The position numbers and the translations under genes were made by a program. Shown here piece by piece: positions 44,331 to 52,944 of a stretch of 64,000 bases of DNA. This DNA is from Roseibium sp. (GTDB taxonomy: Bacteria; Pseudomonadota; Alphaproteobacteria; Rhizobiales; Stappiaceae). The stretch covers positions 62,001 through 126,000 of the forward strand of contig JAEPML010000006.1 of NCBI GenBank assembly GCA_017643925.1. Direction: 5' to 3'. The notes beneath the pieces were generated by a model. That model searched no databases and had not been told where the DNA came from. It saw only the letters and a program-made list of their open reading frames with translations. The stretch's first letter is position 1. Each line of letters opens with the position of its first letter.

Positions 44331-44891
44331 CTATTCCTGTGATCTGACAACGCCACGCCCAGACAGCCGCGCCAGAAGGACAGCGACATTCTTTACCTGG
44401 AACTTCTTCAGGAGGCGTGCGCGCACGTCTTCAATGGTTCTCGGCGATAGCTTCAGCGAGCGGCCGATCTCCTTGCTCGTCAGACCCTTGGACAGCAACA
44501 AAAGGACTTCGCGTTCGCGCGGTGTCAGTTTCGGCCCCTGCGAGGTGTTCTCGATCAGGGCAAAGCTGAGGACGATGCGCTCAAGCGGTTTCTCCGGCGT
44601 CAGTGTTCTGGCGCGGAACCGGCACCAGATCATGGATCCGTCCGACCGCCGCATGAGCCGCTCGTCCGTATAGGGAAGTGATTGGCGCAGGGGTTCCAGA
44701 CCGATGTCGCGGATCTGGTGGAATTCCTGATCCGAGCCATAGAGCTGGCGGAAACTCTCGCCGATCAGGGCGTCCTTTTCATACCCGAACATCCTTGCGA
44801 ACGTGTAGTTGCAGGTCCGGATGACCCTGTTTTCCGTTAGGGCAAGACCCATCGGAGCATGGTCAAAGGCAAGTTGATCGAAAGCATTCAT
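44331..44891 (-). CDS. PAS-LuxR response regulator
   Basis: The 186-residue protein has a single PAS domain (about 8-115; LAFDHAPMGLALTENRVIRTCN, MFGYEKDALIGESF, IWCRFRARTL) followed by a LuxR/NarL-type helix-turn-helix (about 123-180; LTPREREVLLLLSKGLTSKEIGRSLKLSPRTIEDVRARL). PAS-LuxR proteins of this size sense a small ligand or redox cue without a phospho-receiver domain. The start, ATG 44891, is immediately preceded by two tandem dyads (44897-44934), and the only possible ribosome binding site (AGGA, 12 bases upstream) lies inside them. Autoregulation is therefore likely. It is transcribed away from the Dpp-type importer and could control it. Confidence 0.88.
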   Translation of the reverse strand: MNAFDQLAFDHAPMGLALTENRVIRTCNYTFARMFGYEKDALIGESFRQLYGSDQEFHQIRDIGLEPLRQSLPYTDERLMRRSDGSMIWCRFRARTLTPEKPLERIVLSFALIENTSQGPKLTPREREVLLLLSKGLTSKEIGRSLKLSPRTIEDVRARLLKKFQVKNVAVLLARLSGRGVVRSQE

Positions 44892-45282
44892 GGATCACCG
44901 TGTTCCTACGGTATTGGAACCGTAGATGCACGGTAGCATAGTGATCCGGTGTTTTGCCAGACAGGACTGTTCATGACGGCGTTGGATGTCGTGAGTTCCA
45001 TCCGGGAATGATGCGATCTTCTCGATTCGACGGGCCAGAGCTGCAGGTGGATTGATGAAAATACGCCACTAACGCTCCTGCCCACGACCCGAAACATGTC
45101 GAACGTATTGCCGAACTGGAATGACTTATCGTCTGTTGGCCCGGGATTGCGGAGCTGGCATAGAAACCGGAGAAATATATCGGGGTGGAGGGGATGCTCG
45201 TTTCAGCTAAAGTGATGGGCAGTTCCTTTATCAAGTCACCGGTAAAGCCGTAACCGAAGCGGCAAGAAAGAAGGGGAGAGCC
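44892..45282. other. Intergenic region between PAS-LuxR and Dpp-type operon
   Basis: About 390 bases with divergent gene starts at both ends. The left 55 bases hold the tandem dyads described separately. The remainder carries no gene I can support, and no copy of the ACCGT-N6-ACGGT dyad is seen near the start of the importer. Confidence 0.4.
44897..44934. promoter_or_regulatory. Tandem 16-bp dyads at PAS-LuxR start
   Basis: ACCGT-N6-ACGGT occurs twice, at 44897-44912 and 44919-44934, exactly 22 bases apart (two helical turns). The first ends six bases from the start codon. As RNA the region can also fold into a long interrupted stem, with GGATC and GATCC as outermost arms, that hides the ribosome binding site. 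Either reading implies control of the PAS-LuxR gene. Confidence 0.65.
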
Positions 45283-46767
45283 ATGCGATTGGGAAAAATT
45301 GGAAGTGGACTCATCAGCGTTCTGGCACTGGCCGCGAGCATCGGAATGGCTCATGCCAAGAGCGACATCGTGGTCGCGATGCAGCTGGAACCGCCGCATC
45401 TTGATCCGACAAGCGCCGCCGCCGGCGCCATCGACAGCGTGCTCTATTCCAACGTGTTCGAGGGACTGACGCGCTTCGGCCCCGACGGTTCGGTCAATCC
45501 GGGCCTTGCCGAAAGCTGGGAGATTTCGCCTGATGGCAAGACCTACACCTTCAAGCTTCATTCGGGTGTGAAGTTCCACGACGGAACAGACATGACGGCC
45601 GATGACGTCAAGTTCAGCCTGGATCGTGCCCGGGCCGACGACAGCGCCAACGCGCAAAAGGCCCTGTTCGCCGGCATTGATAGTGTCGAGGTGGTCGACC
45701 CGCTGACCGTGAAGGTGACCTTGTCGGCGCCAAATGGAAGTTTCCTGTTCAACATGGCCTGGGGCGACGCCGTGATCGTCGCGCCTGAGACCATTGCCGA
45801 CATCAAGACCAATCCGGTGGGAACTGGTGCTTTCAAGTTTTCGAACTGGGTCCAGGGCGACCGCATCGATCTTGAAAGGAATGCCGACTATTGGGGAACG
45901 CCCGCCAAGCTCGACAAGGCGACTTTCAAGTTCATCTCCGACCCGACGGCAGCCTTTGCCGCGGTCATGGCGGAAGACGTGAATGCCTTTGTCGGTTTTC
46001 CGGCGCCTGAGAACCTTCCGCAATTCGAGGCTGATCCGCGTTTCCAGGTTCTGGTGGGCAATACGGAAGGCGAGACGATCCTGTCAACCAACAACAAGCA
46101 GCCGCCGCTCGACAACCTGAATGTGCGCAAGGCGATTGCCCATGCGATTGACCGGCAGGCCATTATTGACGGTGCCATGTTCGGCTACGGCACGCCGATC
46201 GGCTCACACTTTGCTCCGCACAATCCGGACTATGTCGACCTGACCGGCAACAGCGCCTACGATCCGGAACTGTCGAAAAAGCTGCTGGCGGAGGCCGGCT
46301 ATGCGGACGGTTTCACAACGACCCTGAAACTGCCGCCGCCTTCCTACGCCCGTCGCGGTGGTGAGATCATTGCGGCGCAGCTGCGCGCTGTCGGTATCGA
46401 GACCGAGATCTCCAATCTGGAATGGGCACAGTGGCTGGAGCAGGTGTTCAAGGGCAAGGACTACGGCCTGACGATCGTCAGCCATACCGAGCCCATGGAT
46501 ATCGGCATCTACGCGCGTCCGGACTACTATTTCCAGTATGACAATCCGGCCTTCCAGAAACTGTTCGAGGATCTGACAGCGGAAAGCGATCCTGAGAAAC
46601 GCTCTGATCTCCTGAAGCAGGCACAGACGATGATCTCCGAGGATTACGTCAATGGCTACCTGTTCCAGTTGGCGTTCCCGACTGTCGCCAACGCCAAGAT
46701 CAAGGGCCTCTGGAAGGATGCCCCGACACAGGCAACAGACCTGACGGCGGTCTACTGGGAAGACTGA
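45283..46767 (+). CDS. ABC transporter solute-binding protein, family 5 (DppA type)
   Basis: The 494-residue product has a signal peptide (MRLGKIGSGLISVLALAAS, cleavage near AHA/KS) and the family 5 fold: VVAMQLEPPHLDPTSAA, LAESWEISPDGKTYTFKLHSGVKFHDGTDMTADDVKFSLDR and NVRKAIAHAIDRQAIIDGAMFGYGTPIGSHF. The family binds peptides, nickel, oligosaccharides or opines. AAGGGGAGAG precedes the start. A 10-bp hairpin separates it from its permease genes. Downstream aldehyde and short-chain dehydrogenase genes suggest an imported alcohol, aldehyde or amino-alcohol conjugate rather than plain peptides (inference). Confidence 0.92.
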   Translation: MRLGKIGSGLISVLALAASIGMAHAKSDIVVAMQLEPPHLDPTSAAAGAIDSVLYSNVFEGLTRFGPDGSVNPGLAESWEISPDGKTYTFKLHSGVKFHDGTDMTADDVKFSLDRARADDSANAQKALFAGIDSVEVVDPLTVKVTLSAPNGSFLFNMAWGDAVIVAPETIADIKTNPVGTGAFKFSNWVQGDRIDLERNADYWGTPAKLDKATFKFISDPTAAFAAVMAEDVNAFVGFPAPENLPQFEADPRFQVLVGNTEGETILSTNNKQPPLDNLNVRKAIAHAIDRQAIIDGAMFGYGTPIGSHFAPHNPDYVDLTGNSAYDPELSKKLLAEAGYADGFTTTLKLPPPSYARRGGEIIAAQLRAVGIETEISNLEWAQWLEQVFKGKDYGLTIVSHTEPMDIGIYARPDYYFQYDNPAFQKLFEDLTAESDPEKRSDLLKQAQTMISEDYVNGYLFQLAFPTVANAKIKGLWKDAPTQATDLTAVYWED

Positions 46768-46780
46768 GGTCTTGAACCGG

Positions 46781-46805
46781 GGTGCCTGTGAACTTCACAG
46801 GCACC
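46781..46805 (+). terminator. Hairpin after family 5 binding-protein gene
   Basis: GGTGCCTGTG (46781-46790) and CACAGGCACC (46796-46805) form a perfect 10-bp stem with a 5-base loop, 13 bases after the stop. It probably raises binding-protein transcript over the downstream permease transcript. Confidence 0.65.
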
Positions 46806-46867
46806 TGACACTTCATTTCAATTGGCTGCCTTCGTGATTTGCATTTTCGCGGGCACGTGATCGGGTC

Positions 46868-47818
46868 ATGCTGCGGTATTTTCTGAAACGACTGCTTTCT
46901 CTGGTGCTGAGCCTGCTGGCGGCGTCCGTCGTGATCTTCCTGGCGCTCGAAGTGGTCCCGGGGGATCCGGCGGCCTACATGCTCGGTCTCAATGCCCAGG
47001 AAGATACCCTCAATGCCCTGCGCGAACAGCTTGGGCTCAATGGAACGCTGCTGGAGCGTTATCTTTCCTGGGTTGGCGGACTGCTCACGGGTGACTTCGG
47101 CATTTCCTATACCTACAGGACACCTGTTGCCGACATGATCGGAGATCGTCTTTGGGTGTCGCTGCCACTGGCGCTTTACGCGCTCACCCTCAGTACCCTG
47201 ATTGCCTTTCCGGCCGGGATCTGGGCAGCCTCACGGCGCGGAACCTATGTGGATGCGGGCGTCATGGGAGTGACCCAGCTTGGCGTGGCCATTCCGAATT
47301 TCTGGTTCGCCATGCTGATGGTGCTTGTCTTTGCAATCAACCTGCGCTGGTTCTCCGCCGGTGGCTTTGCCGGGTGGGATGCAGGGTTCTGGGCCGGCAT
47401 GAAGTCGCTGACGCTGCCTGCCATCGCTCTTGCCTTGCCGCAGGCGAGTATCCTGACAAGGGTCATGCGCTCCAGCCTGCTCGATACGCTGAGCGAGGAC
47501 TTCATCAGAACGGCGCGAGCCAAGGGGCTGACAAAGGCACAGGCCATGTGGCGGCACGCCTTGCGCAATGCGCTGATCCCGGTTCTGACGATCCTGGGCC
47601 TGCAGTTTTCGTTCCTGCTCGCCGGTGCGATCATCATCGAGAATGTCTTCTATCTTCCGGGCCTTGGCCGCCTCGTTTTCCAGGCCATCAGCGCACGTGA
47701 CCTCATCGTGGTGGAGAGCGTCGTGATGCTTCTGGTCTTTGCGGTGATCATGGTCAACTTTGCCGTCGATCTCGCCTATGCGCTGGTGGATCCACGCCTC
47801 CGGAGGCGTGCCGGATGA
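46868..47818 (+). CDS. Dpp-type ABC permease (DppB family)
   Basis: The 316-residue membrane protein has the DppB layout: N-terminal LRYFLKRLLSLVLSLLAASVVIFLALEVVPGDPAAYMLG, then LRWFSAGG and the permease loop RTARAKGLTKAQAMWRHALRNALIPVLTILGLQ, which is the ATPase contact. Length is normal. It overlaps the next permease gene by four bases (ATGA at 47815). Confidence 0.93.
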   Translation: MLRYFLKRLLSLVLSLLAASVVIFLALEVVPGDPAAYMLGLNAQEDTLNALREQLGLNGTLLERYLSWVGGLLTGDFGISYTYRTPVADMIGDRLWVSLPLALYALTLSTLIAFPAGIWAASRRGTYVDAGVMGVTQLGVAIPNFWFAMLMVLVFAINLRWFSAGGFAGWDAGFWAGMKSLTLPAIALALPQASILTRVMRSSLLDTLSEDFIRTARAKGLTKAQAMWRHALRNALIPVLTILGLQFSFLLAGAIIIENVFYLPGLGRLVFQAISARDLIVVESVVMLLVFAVIMVNFAVDLAYALVDPRLRRRAG

Positions 47819-48645
47819 CGATGTTCCTGCACAGCCGGACACTGATCCCCGGGATGGTCCTGACCGTTCTTTTTGCAGGCGCTGCCCTGATCAGCCTTGT
47901 CTGGGTACCGTATGACACCACGGTTCTGGACATTGCCAACAAGATCAAGTCCCCAAGCTGGGCGCATCCCTTCGGGACAGATCAGTTCGGTCGGGACATT
48001 CTCAGCATGATCATGGTCGGGGCGAGAACCTCGATCGCCGTTGCACTGGTCGCTGTCGGCATCGGCATGGTCGCCGGCGTTCCTCTCGGGCTTGCTGCCG
48101 CCGCGCGCCGGGGCGGTATGCTGGACGAGTTCATCATGCGCATGAACGATCTTGTCTTCGCGTTCCCGAGCCTGCTGATCGCGGTCATGATCACGGCGGT
48201 GTTCGGCGCGTCGGCGCTCAATGCGATCATCGCCATCGGGATCTTCAACATACCCGTTTTCGCCCGTCTGACCCGTGGTGCCGCACTGTCACTCTGGAGC
48301 CGGGAATACATCATGGCGGCGCGCGTCGCCGGTAAGGGCGCGGCGCGGATTTCTCTGGAACACATCCTGCCCAACGTCGCCAATCTGCTGATTGTTCAGG
48401 GTACGATCCAGTTTTCGCTCGGTATTCTGGCCGAAGCCGGGCTCAGCTATGTCGGACTGGGGGCACAGCCTCCGGTCGCCAGCTGGGGCCGCATGCTGGC
48501 AGACAGCCAGACCATGATTTCGTTTGCGCCCCATCTGGCTCTCTTCCCGGGCCTTGCCATCCTCCTGACCGTACTCGGTCTCAACCTGCTCGGCGACGGG
48601 CTTCGGGACATTCTTGATCCGAAACTCAGGAGGGCACGGACATGA
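47815..48645 (+). CDS. Dpp-type ABC permease (DppC family)
   Basis: The 276-residue permease has HPFGTDQFGRDILSMIMVGARTS, the diagnostic DppC motif, and a C-terminal loop AARVAGKGAARISLEHILPNVANLLIVQ. The start overlaps the DppB-type stop and its own stop overlaps the ATPase start, so the three membrane-complex genes are translationally coupled. ATG 47821 is an alternative start two codons in. Confidence 0.93.
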   Translation: MTMFLHSRTLIPGMVLTVLFAGAALISLVWVPYDTTVLDIANKIKSPSWAHPFGTDQFGRDILSMIMVGARTSIAVALVAVGIGMVAGVPLGLAAAARRGGMLDEFIMRMNDLVFAFPSLLIAVMITAVFGASALNAIIAIGIFNIPVFARLTRGAALSLWSREYIMAARVAGKGAARISLEHILPNVANLLIVQGTIQFSLGILAEAGLSYVGLGAQPPVASWGRMLADSQTMISFAPHLALFPGLAILLTVLGLNLLGDGLRDILDPKLRRART

Positions 48646-50237
48646 GCCTTCTGTCGATCGAGAACCTGTCCCTGTCGATCCATGGCACGCCTGTTCTCAA
48701 AGATGTTTCGATGGCGCTTGAACCCGGACGGGTGCTCGGGGTTATCGGAGAAAGCGGCTCCGGCAAGTCGATGACCGCATTCAGCGTCCTGCAGCTGCTG
48801 CCGAACGGGACCGCATGTTCCGGCCGGGTTTCGCTCCTGGGTCGGGATATCCTGACCCTGAGCGAAGTAGAACTCTGTGGCCTGCGCGGCCGGGATGTCG
48901 GCATGGTTTTCCAGGAGCCGATGACAGCGCTCAATCCGCTCAAGACCATCGGGGCACAGGTTGCCGAAACCATTCTCATTCATGAAAAGGTTTCACGAGC
49001 CGACGCCATGCTGCGCGCAGCCGAGGCGCTCGAGAAGGCCGAATTGCCGCAGGACCGGTTTCCCCTGTCGCGTTATCCGCACGAGCTTTCCGGCGGACAG
49101 CGTCAGCGGGTGGTGATTGCCATGGCGATTGCCCTTCAACCCAGGTTGCTGATCGCGGACGAACCGACAACAGCTCTGGATGTGACAACGCAGGCGCAGA
49201 TACTCAAGCTGCTCAAAAGGCTGGTCATCGAGGACGGCATCGGCTTGATGCTGATCAGTCACGATCTTGCCGTGGTGGCCGACCTTGCCGACGATCTTGT
49301 CATCATGCGCCAGGGAGAGGTCGTCGAGGCAGGACGCTCCGATGACCTTTTCCGCAACATGCAGCATCCCTATTCGCGAGCCTTGCTGGAAGCATCCGGG
49401 CACGTGCCGGACAGGCATTCAAGAGCCCAGGAGACACCGCTGCTTCAGGTGAAAAACGTGGTGCGGGACTATGTCAGCCACGCGCATGGTCTGTGGGGGA
49501 AAGTGACCCACCATCGCGCCGTCAACAATGTCAGTCTCGAAATCAGGCGCGGTGAAAGCCTGGGCCTGGTCGGGGAATCCGGATGTGGCAAGTCCACACT
49601 GACCCGGGCCATCCTGGGGCTCGAGGAGGTGCAGGGTGGGGAGATCCTGTTTGACGGTCTGCCGGTCTTTACCCACCACAGAGCCAACAAGGCCGTTCGC
49701 CGCCGGATGCAGGTGGTCTTTCAGGATCCCTACGGCAGTTTCAATCCGCGCTGGAAGGTCGGTCGTTTGATCACCGAACCCTTTCATCTTCTCGACACGC
49801 CGCCCCGCGGTGAAGAGAGGAACCGTGCCATCGCAGACGCGCTGGAGAGCGTCGGATTGAAGGCCGAAGACCAGCACAAATACATCCATGAGTTCAGTGG
49901 CGGTCAGCGTCAGCGTATCGCGGTCGCGCGGGCGCTGATCATCAAACCGGATCTGATCATCCTGGACGAGGCTGTCTCCGCGCTTGATGTGTCCGTGCGC
50001 GCGCAGGTTCTGGATCTCCTGGCCGATCTCAGTGATCGGTTTGGGCTGACCTATCTGTTCATCAGCCACGACCTGGGCGTGGTGCGTTCCATTACGGAGC
50101 GGGTGCTGGTCATGAAGGCCGGTGAAATCGTTGAAGAAGGTGCGACAGCAACCGTCTTCGACGCTCCGCAACACCCGTACACAAAAAAACTGGTTGCTGC
50201 GGCACCGGCCTTGCCGGCCGACGTGGCCGTCGCCTGA
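48642..50237 (+). CDS. Dpp-type ABC ATPase, fused DppD-DppF
   Basis: The 531-residue protein carries two nucleotide-binding domains in one chain. Domain 1 has Walker A GESGSGKS (36-43), signature [17 protein letters not shown] and Walker B LLIADEPTTALD. Domain 2 has Walker A GESGCGKST (about residue 310), signature FSGGQRQRIAVARAL and Walker B LIILDEAVSALD, and ends with an oligopeptide-type C-terminus (HPYTKKLVAAAPALP). Separate DppD and DppF subunits are usual, but this fusion is found in several families. It overlaps the DppC-type gene by four bases and is followed closely by the aldehyde dehydrogenase gene. Confidence 0.94.
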   Translation: MSLLSIENLSLSIHGTPVLKDVSMALEPGRVLGVIGESGSGKSMTAFSVLQLLPNGTACSGRVSLLGRDILTLSEVELCGLRGRDVGMVFQEPMTALNPLKTIGAQVAETILIHEKVSRADAMLRAAEALEKAELPQDRFPLSRYPHELSGGQRQRVVIAMAIALQPRLLIADEPTTALDVTTQAQILKLLKRLVIEDGIGLMLISHDLAVVADLADDLVIMRQGEVVEAGRSDDLFRNMQHPYSRALLEASGHVPDRHSRAQETPLLQVKNVVRDYVSHAHGLWGKVTHHRAVNNVSLEIRRGESLGLVGESGCGKSTLTRAILGLEEVQGGEILFDGLPVFTHHRANKAVRRRMQVVFQDPYGSFNPRWKVGRLITEPFHLLDTPPRGEERNRAIADALESVGLKAEDQHKYIHEFSGGQRQRIAVARALIIKPDLIILDEAVSALDVSVRAQVLDLLADLSDRFGLTYLFISHDLGVVRSITERVLVMKAGEIVEEGATATVFDAPQHPYTKKLVAAAPALPADVAVA

Positions 50238-50247
50238 GGGAGGTATC

Positions 50248-51702
50248 ATGAGCCAGGAGCCTGATCTCTGGTTTGACCCGGCAAAATGCCTGATCGGAGG
50301 GCATTGGGTCGAACCGGCTAGTGGAGAAGAGCTTCCACTTCTCAATCCGTCGACCGGAGACCGGATCGGGTCGATTGCGCGCGGTACATCCGCCGATATT
50401 GATGCAGCTGTTGCGGCAGCAGAAACAGCGCGACAAGGGGAGTGGGGCAAGGTCACGGCAGTTGAGCGCGGCCGTATCCTCACCCGGCTCGGGCAACTGG
50501 TCCTGGAGCGTGTAGAGCACCTGGCCCGGATCGAGGCAATTGATGTCGGCAAGCCGCTGAAACAGGCGCGCGCTGATGCGGTGGCACTTGCAAGGTATCT
50601 GGAATTCTATGGCGGTGCTGCCGACAAGCTCCATGGCGAGACCATTCCCTATCTCGATGGCTACACGGTTTACACCTTGCGGGAACCACACGGTGTCACG
50701 GGTCACATCGTGCCCTGGAACTACCCCATGCAGATCATCGGGAGATCGGTCGGGGCGGCACTTGCGACGGGAAATGCATGCGTGTTGAAACCTGCCGAGG
50801 ACGCCTGTCTGACGGCGCTGGCCTTCGCGGATCTTGCCAAACAGGCCGGTCTTCCGGATGGCGCGCTCAATGTCGTGCCCGGTCTCGGGTCAGAGGCCGG
50901 GGCCGCTCTGTCAGCGCATCCGGGGGTGCACCATGTCAGTTTCACGGGGTCGGTTGCGACGGGCTCGCAGGTGCAGGTGGCGGCCGCCCGCAATGTTGTG
51001 CCCGTAACCCTGGAACTCGGTGGAAAGTCGCCGCAACTGGTCTTTGATGATGCGGATCTGGAAGCGGCCTTGCCCTTCCTGGTGAATGCGGGCATCCAGA
51101 ATGCCGGTCAGACCTGTTCGGCTTCTTCCCGTATCCTCGTTCATCGGTCCGTTCAGGATCAGGTGATTGAACGCATGGCGGCGCGTTATGCGTCTCTCAG
51201 GGTTGGTCCGGCACTCGAGGATCTCGATGTGGGTCCCCTGATTTCGGAAAAGCAGAAAACGATTGTTGGTGGCTTTCTGGAAAAGGGGCGTGACCTGGCT
51301 GTTGCCGCTGAGGGTGTGCTGCAGAACGCTTCCGATGGAGGCAACTACGTCAAGCCGACCCTGTTCGCCGGTGTTGGCGCGGACCACGTTCTGGCGCGGG
51401 ACGAAATTTTCGGACCTGTTCAGGTCATCATTCCGTTCGACGATGAGGATGAGGCCATCGCCATTGCCAACGGGACAGATTATGGCCTGGTGGCAAGTGT
51501 CTGGAGCCGGGATGGTGCCCGCCAGATGCGGCTCGCAAAAAAGATCCGGACCGGTCAAGTCTTCATCAACAATTACGGTGCCGGAGGGGGCGTTGAACTC
51601 CCCTTTGGTGGCATGGGGAAATCCGGCCATGGCCGCGAAAAGGGCTTCGAAGCGCTTTACGGCTTCACCACGCTGAAGACAGTTGCCGCGTATCACGGGT
51701 GA
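50248..51702 (+). CDS. NAD(P)-dependent aldehyde dehydrogenase
   Basis: The 484-residue protein is a complete ALDH: nucleotide-binding VPWNYPMQI and LKPAEDACLTAL, TGSVATGSQ, catalytic Glu256 in LELGGKSPQ, catalytic Cys290 in NAGQTCSASSR, and the C-terminal FGGMGKSGHGREKG. It resembles the betaine/gamma-aminobutyraldehyde group, though specificity cannot be fixed. ATG 50248 follows GAGGGAGG, 11 bases after the ATPase stop, so it belongs to the importer operon. It probably oxidises an aldehyde derived from the imported compound. Confidence 0.92.
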   Translation: MSQEPDLWFDPAKCLIGGHWVEPASGEELPLLNPSTGDRIGSIARGTSADIDAAVAAAETARQGEWGKVTAVERGRILTRLGQLVLERVEHLARIEAIDVGKPLKQARADAVALARYLEFYGGAADKLHGETIPYLDGYTVYTLREPHGVTGHIVPWNYPMQIIGRSVGAALATGNACVLKPAEDACLTALAFADLAKQAGLPDGALNVVPGLGSEAGAALSAHPGVHHVSFTGSVATGSQVQVAAARNVVPVTLELGGKSPQLVFDDADLEAALPFLVNAGIQNAGQTCSASSRILVHRSVQDQVIERMAARYASLRVGPALEDLDVGPLISEKQKTIVGGFLEKGRDLAVAAEGVLQNASDGGNYVKPTLFAGVGADHVLARDEIFGPVQVIIPFDDEDEAIAIANGTDYGLVASVWSRDGARQMRLAKKIRTGQVFINNYGAGGGVELPFGGMGKSGHGREKGFEALYGFTTLKTVAAYHG

Positions 51703-51725
51703 GAAAAGTTTATCGCCACCCCCAA

Positions 51726-51751
51726 CCCGGCTCGCACTGCGTTTGGCCGGG
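51726..51751. repeat. CCCGGC...GCCGGG hairpin, possible dispersed element
   Basis: CCCGGC (51726-51731) and GCCGGG (51746-51751) flank TCGCACTGCGTTTG, and GATGAC follows. The wording matches dispersed intergenic elements seen in many alphaproteobacteria (GCGCAGTGCGAGCCGGG type on the other strand). It lies between the aldehyde dehydrogenase and SDR genes, 24 bases after the former. Confidence 0.45.
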
Positions 51752-51800
51752 ATGACGCAAGATATGCGGAGGTGGGAGCGAATACAGCTGGGAGTAGGGA

Positions 51801-52541
51801 ATGAGACTTCAGGGTAAAACGGCGATCGTGACAGGTGGCGCGTCCGGTTTCGGGGCAGGAATCGTGCGCAAGTTCGCAGCCGAGGGTGCGAAGGTTCTGG
51901 TCGCCGATCTCAACATGGCGCTTGCAGAAGAAATCGCTGGTGAGGTGGACGGGGTCGCTGTGAAGACCGATGTCGCGAGCAATGACAGTGTGGTAGCTCT
52001 CGCCGAGACTGCGGCCTCTGTCCTCGGATCGATCGACATCCTCGTCAACAATGCTGGGATCACGCATTTGCCCAAGCCCATGCAGGAGGTCACCGAAGAG
52101 GAATTCGACAAGGTTCTGGCCGTGAACTGCAAGTCGGTCTACCTGACCGCGCGCCACTTCGTGCCGGCAATGTGCGAAGCAGGCAAGGGGGCGATCCTCA
52201 ATGTCGCGTCGACCGCCGGGCTGAGCCCACGACCCAGACTGAACTGGTACAATGCTTCCAAGGGCTGGATGATCACGGCAACCAAGACCATGGCTGTGGA
52301 GCTTGCACCATCAGGCGTGCGCGTCAACGCGATCTGCCCGGTGGCCGGGGAGACCCCGCTGCTCACGAGTTTCATGGGAGAGGACACACCGGAGATCCGC
52401 CAGAAATTCCTTTCGACCATCCCGATTGGTCGCTTCTCCACTCCGGAAGACATGGGCAACGCCGCCTGTTTCCTGTGCTCGGACGAGGCGAGCATGGTGA
52501 CCGGCGTTGCCATGGAAGTCGATGGCGGGCGCTGTATCTAG
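51801..52541 (+). CDS. Short-chain dehydrogenase/reductase
   Basis: The 246-residue protein is a classical SDR: TGGASGFGAGI cofactor motif (residues 11-21), NNAGITH, catalytic Ser in NVASTAGL, and Tyr/Lys in WYNASKG. The C-terminal CSDEASMVTGVAMEVDGGRCI is typical. It likely oxidises an alcohol with NAD(P). It follows the aldehyde dehydrogenase gene after 98 bases containing a hairpin repeat, so it may be part of the operon or have its own promoter. Alcohol-to-aldehyde-to-acid conversion by the two enzymes is a reasonable inference. GGGAGTAGGGA precedes the start. Confidence 0.92.
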   Translation: MRLQGKTAIVTGGASGFGAGIVRKFAAEGAKVLVADLNMALAEEIAGEVDGVAVKTDVASNDSVVALAETAASVLGSIDILVNNAGITHLPKPMQEVTEEEFDKVLAVNCKSVYLTARHFVPAMCEAGKGAILNVASTAGLSPRPRLNWYNASKGWMITATKTMAVELAPSGVRVNAICPVAGETPLLTSFMGEDTPEIRQKFLSTIPIGRFSTPEDMGNAACFLCSDEASMVTGVAMEVDGGRCI

Positions 52542-52557
52542 GGGCAGTCTTCCGCGA

Positions 52558-52944
52558 CTAGTCAGCCGTGATCCACTCGATTGCCGCATCCGCTTGATCG
52601 GATTTGAAGGCACGAAACTGCATGGGCGTGACTGCGTCAACAAGTGAAATCCACGACGCCATCCATTGCTTGTCGACGACGTAGGCCAACCGGTCGAAGC
52701 TGGTCATCAATGTTCGGAAATTGGCCAGTTTCTCGCCGACCACAGACCATTCGAAGCCTTCGTATCCCGTCAGGTCGACATAGAGGCGGATCTTGCCCTG
52801 TTTGGCCTGTGCCGCCTTGATGCGTTTGATGAATTCGTGCATGGCTTCGCCGGTTGTTTCACCGCTTGCCCGAATGGCTATGACATCGGGTCTGCCCGGT
52901 GCCAGATCCAGATATTCAATTCCGCCCGTGTTTTGTTCTGACAT
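52558..52944 (-). CDS. SpoIIAA-like/STAS-type protein
   Basis: The 128-residue product has the SpoIIAA-like fold pattern (PF11964-type): beta strand VIAIRASGETTGEAMHEFIKRI, LYVDLTGYEGFEWSVV, then FDRLAYVVDKQWMASWISLVDAV and RAFKSDQADAAIEWI. Such proteins are predicted small lipid- or nucleotide-binding modules; their function is mostly unknown. GGAGGTGA precedes ATG 52944. It converges with the SDR gene and is alone on its strand. Confidence 0.78.
   Translation of the reverse strand: MSEQNTGGIEYLDLAPGRPDVIAIRASGETTGEAMHEFIKRIKAAQAKQGKIRLYVDLTGYEGFEWSVVGEKLANFRTLMTSFDRLAYVVDKQWMASWISLVDAVTPMQFRAFKSDQADAAIEWITAD

Noticed and set aside
49419..50552. 377-codon minus-strand frame across the ATPase/aldehyde dehydrogenase junction
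   Set aside because: It spans the antisense of two unrelated real genes and has no recognisable domain.
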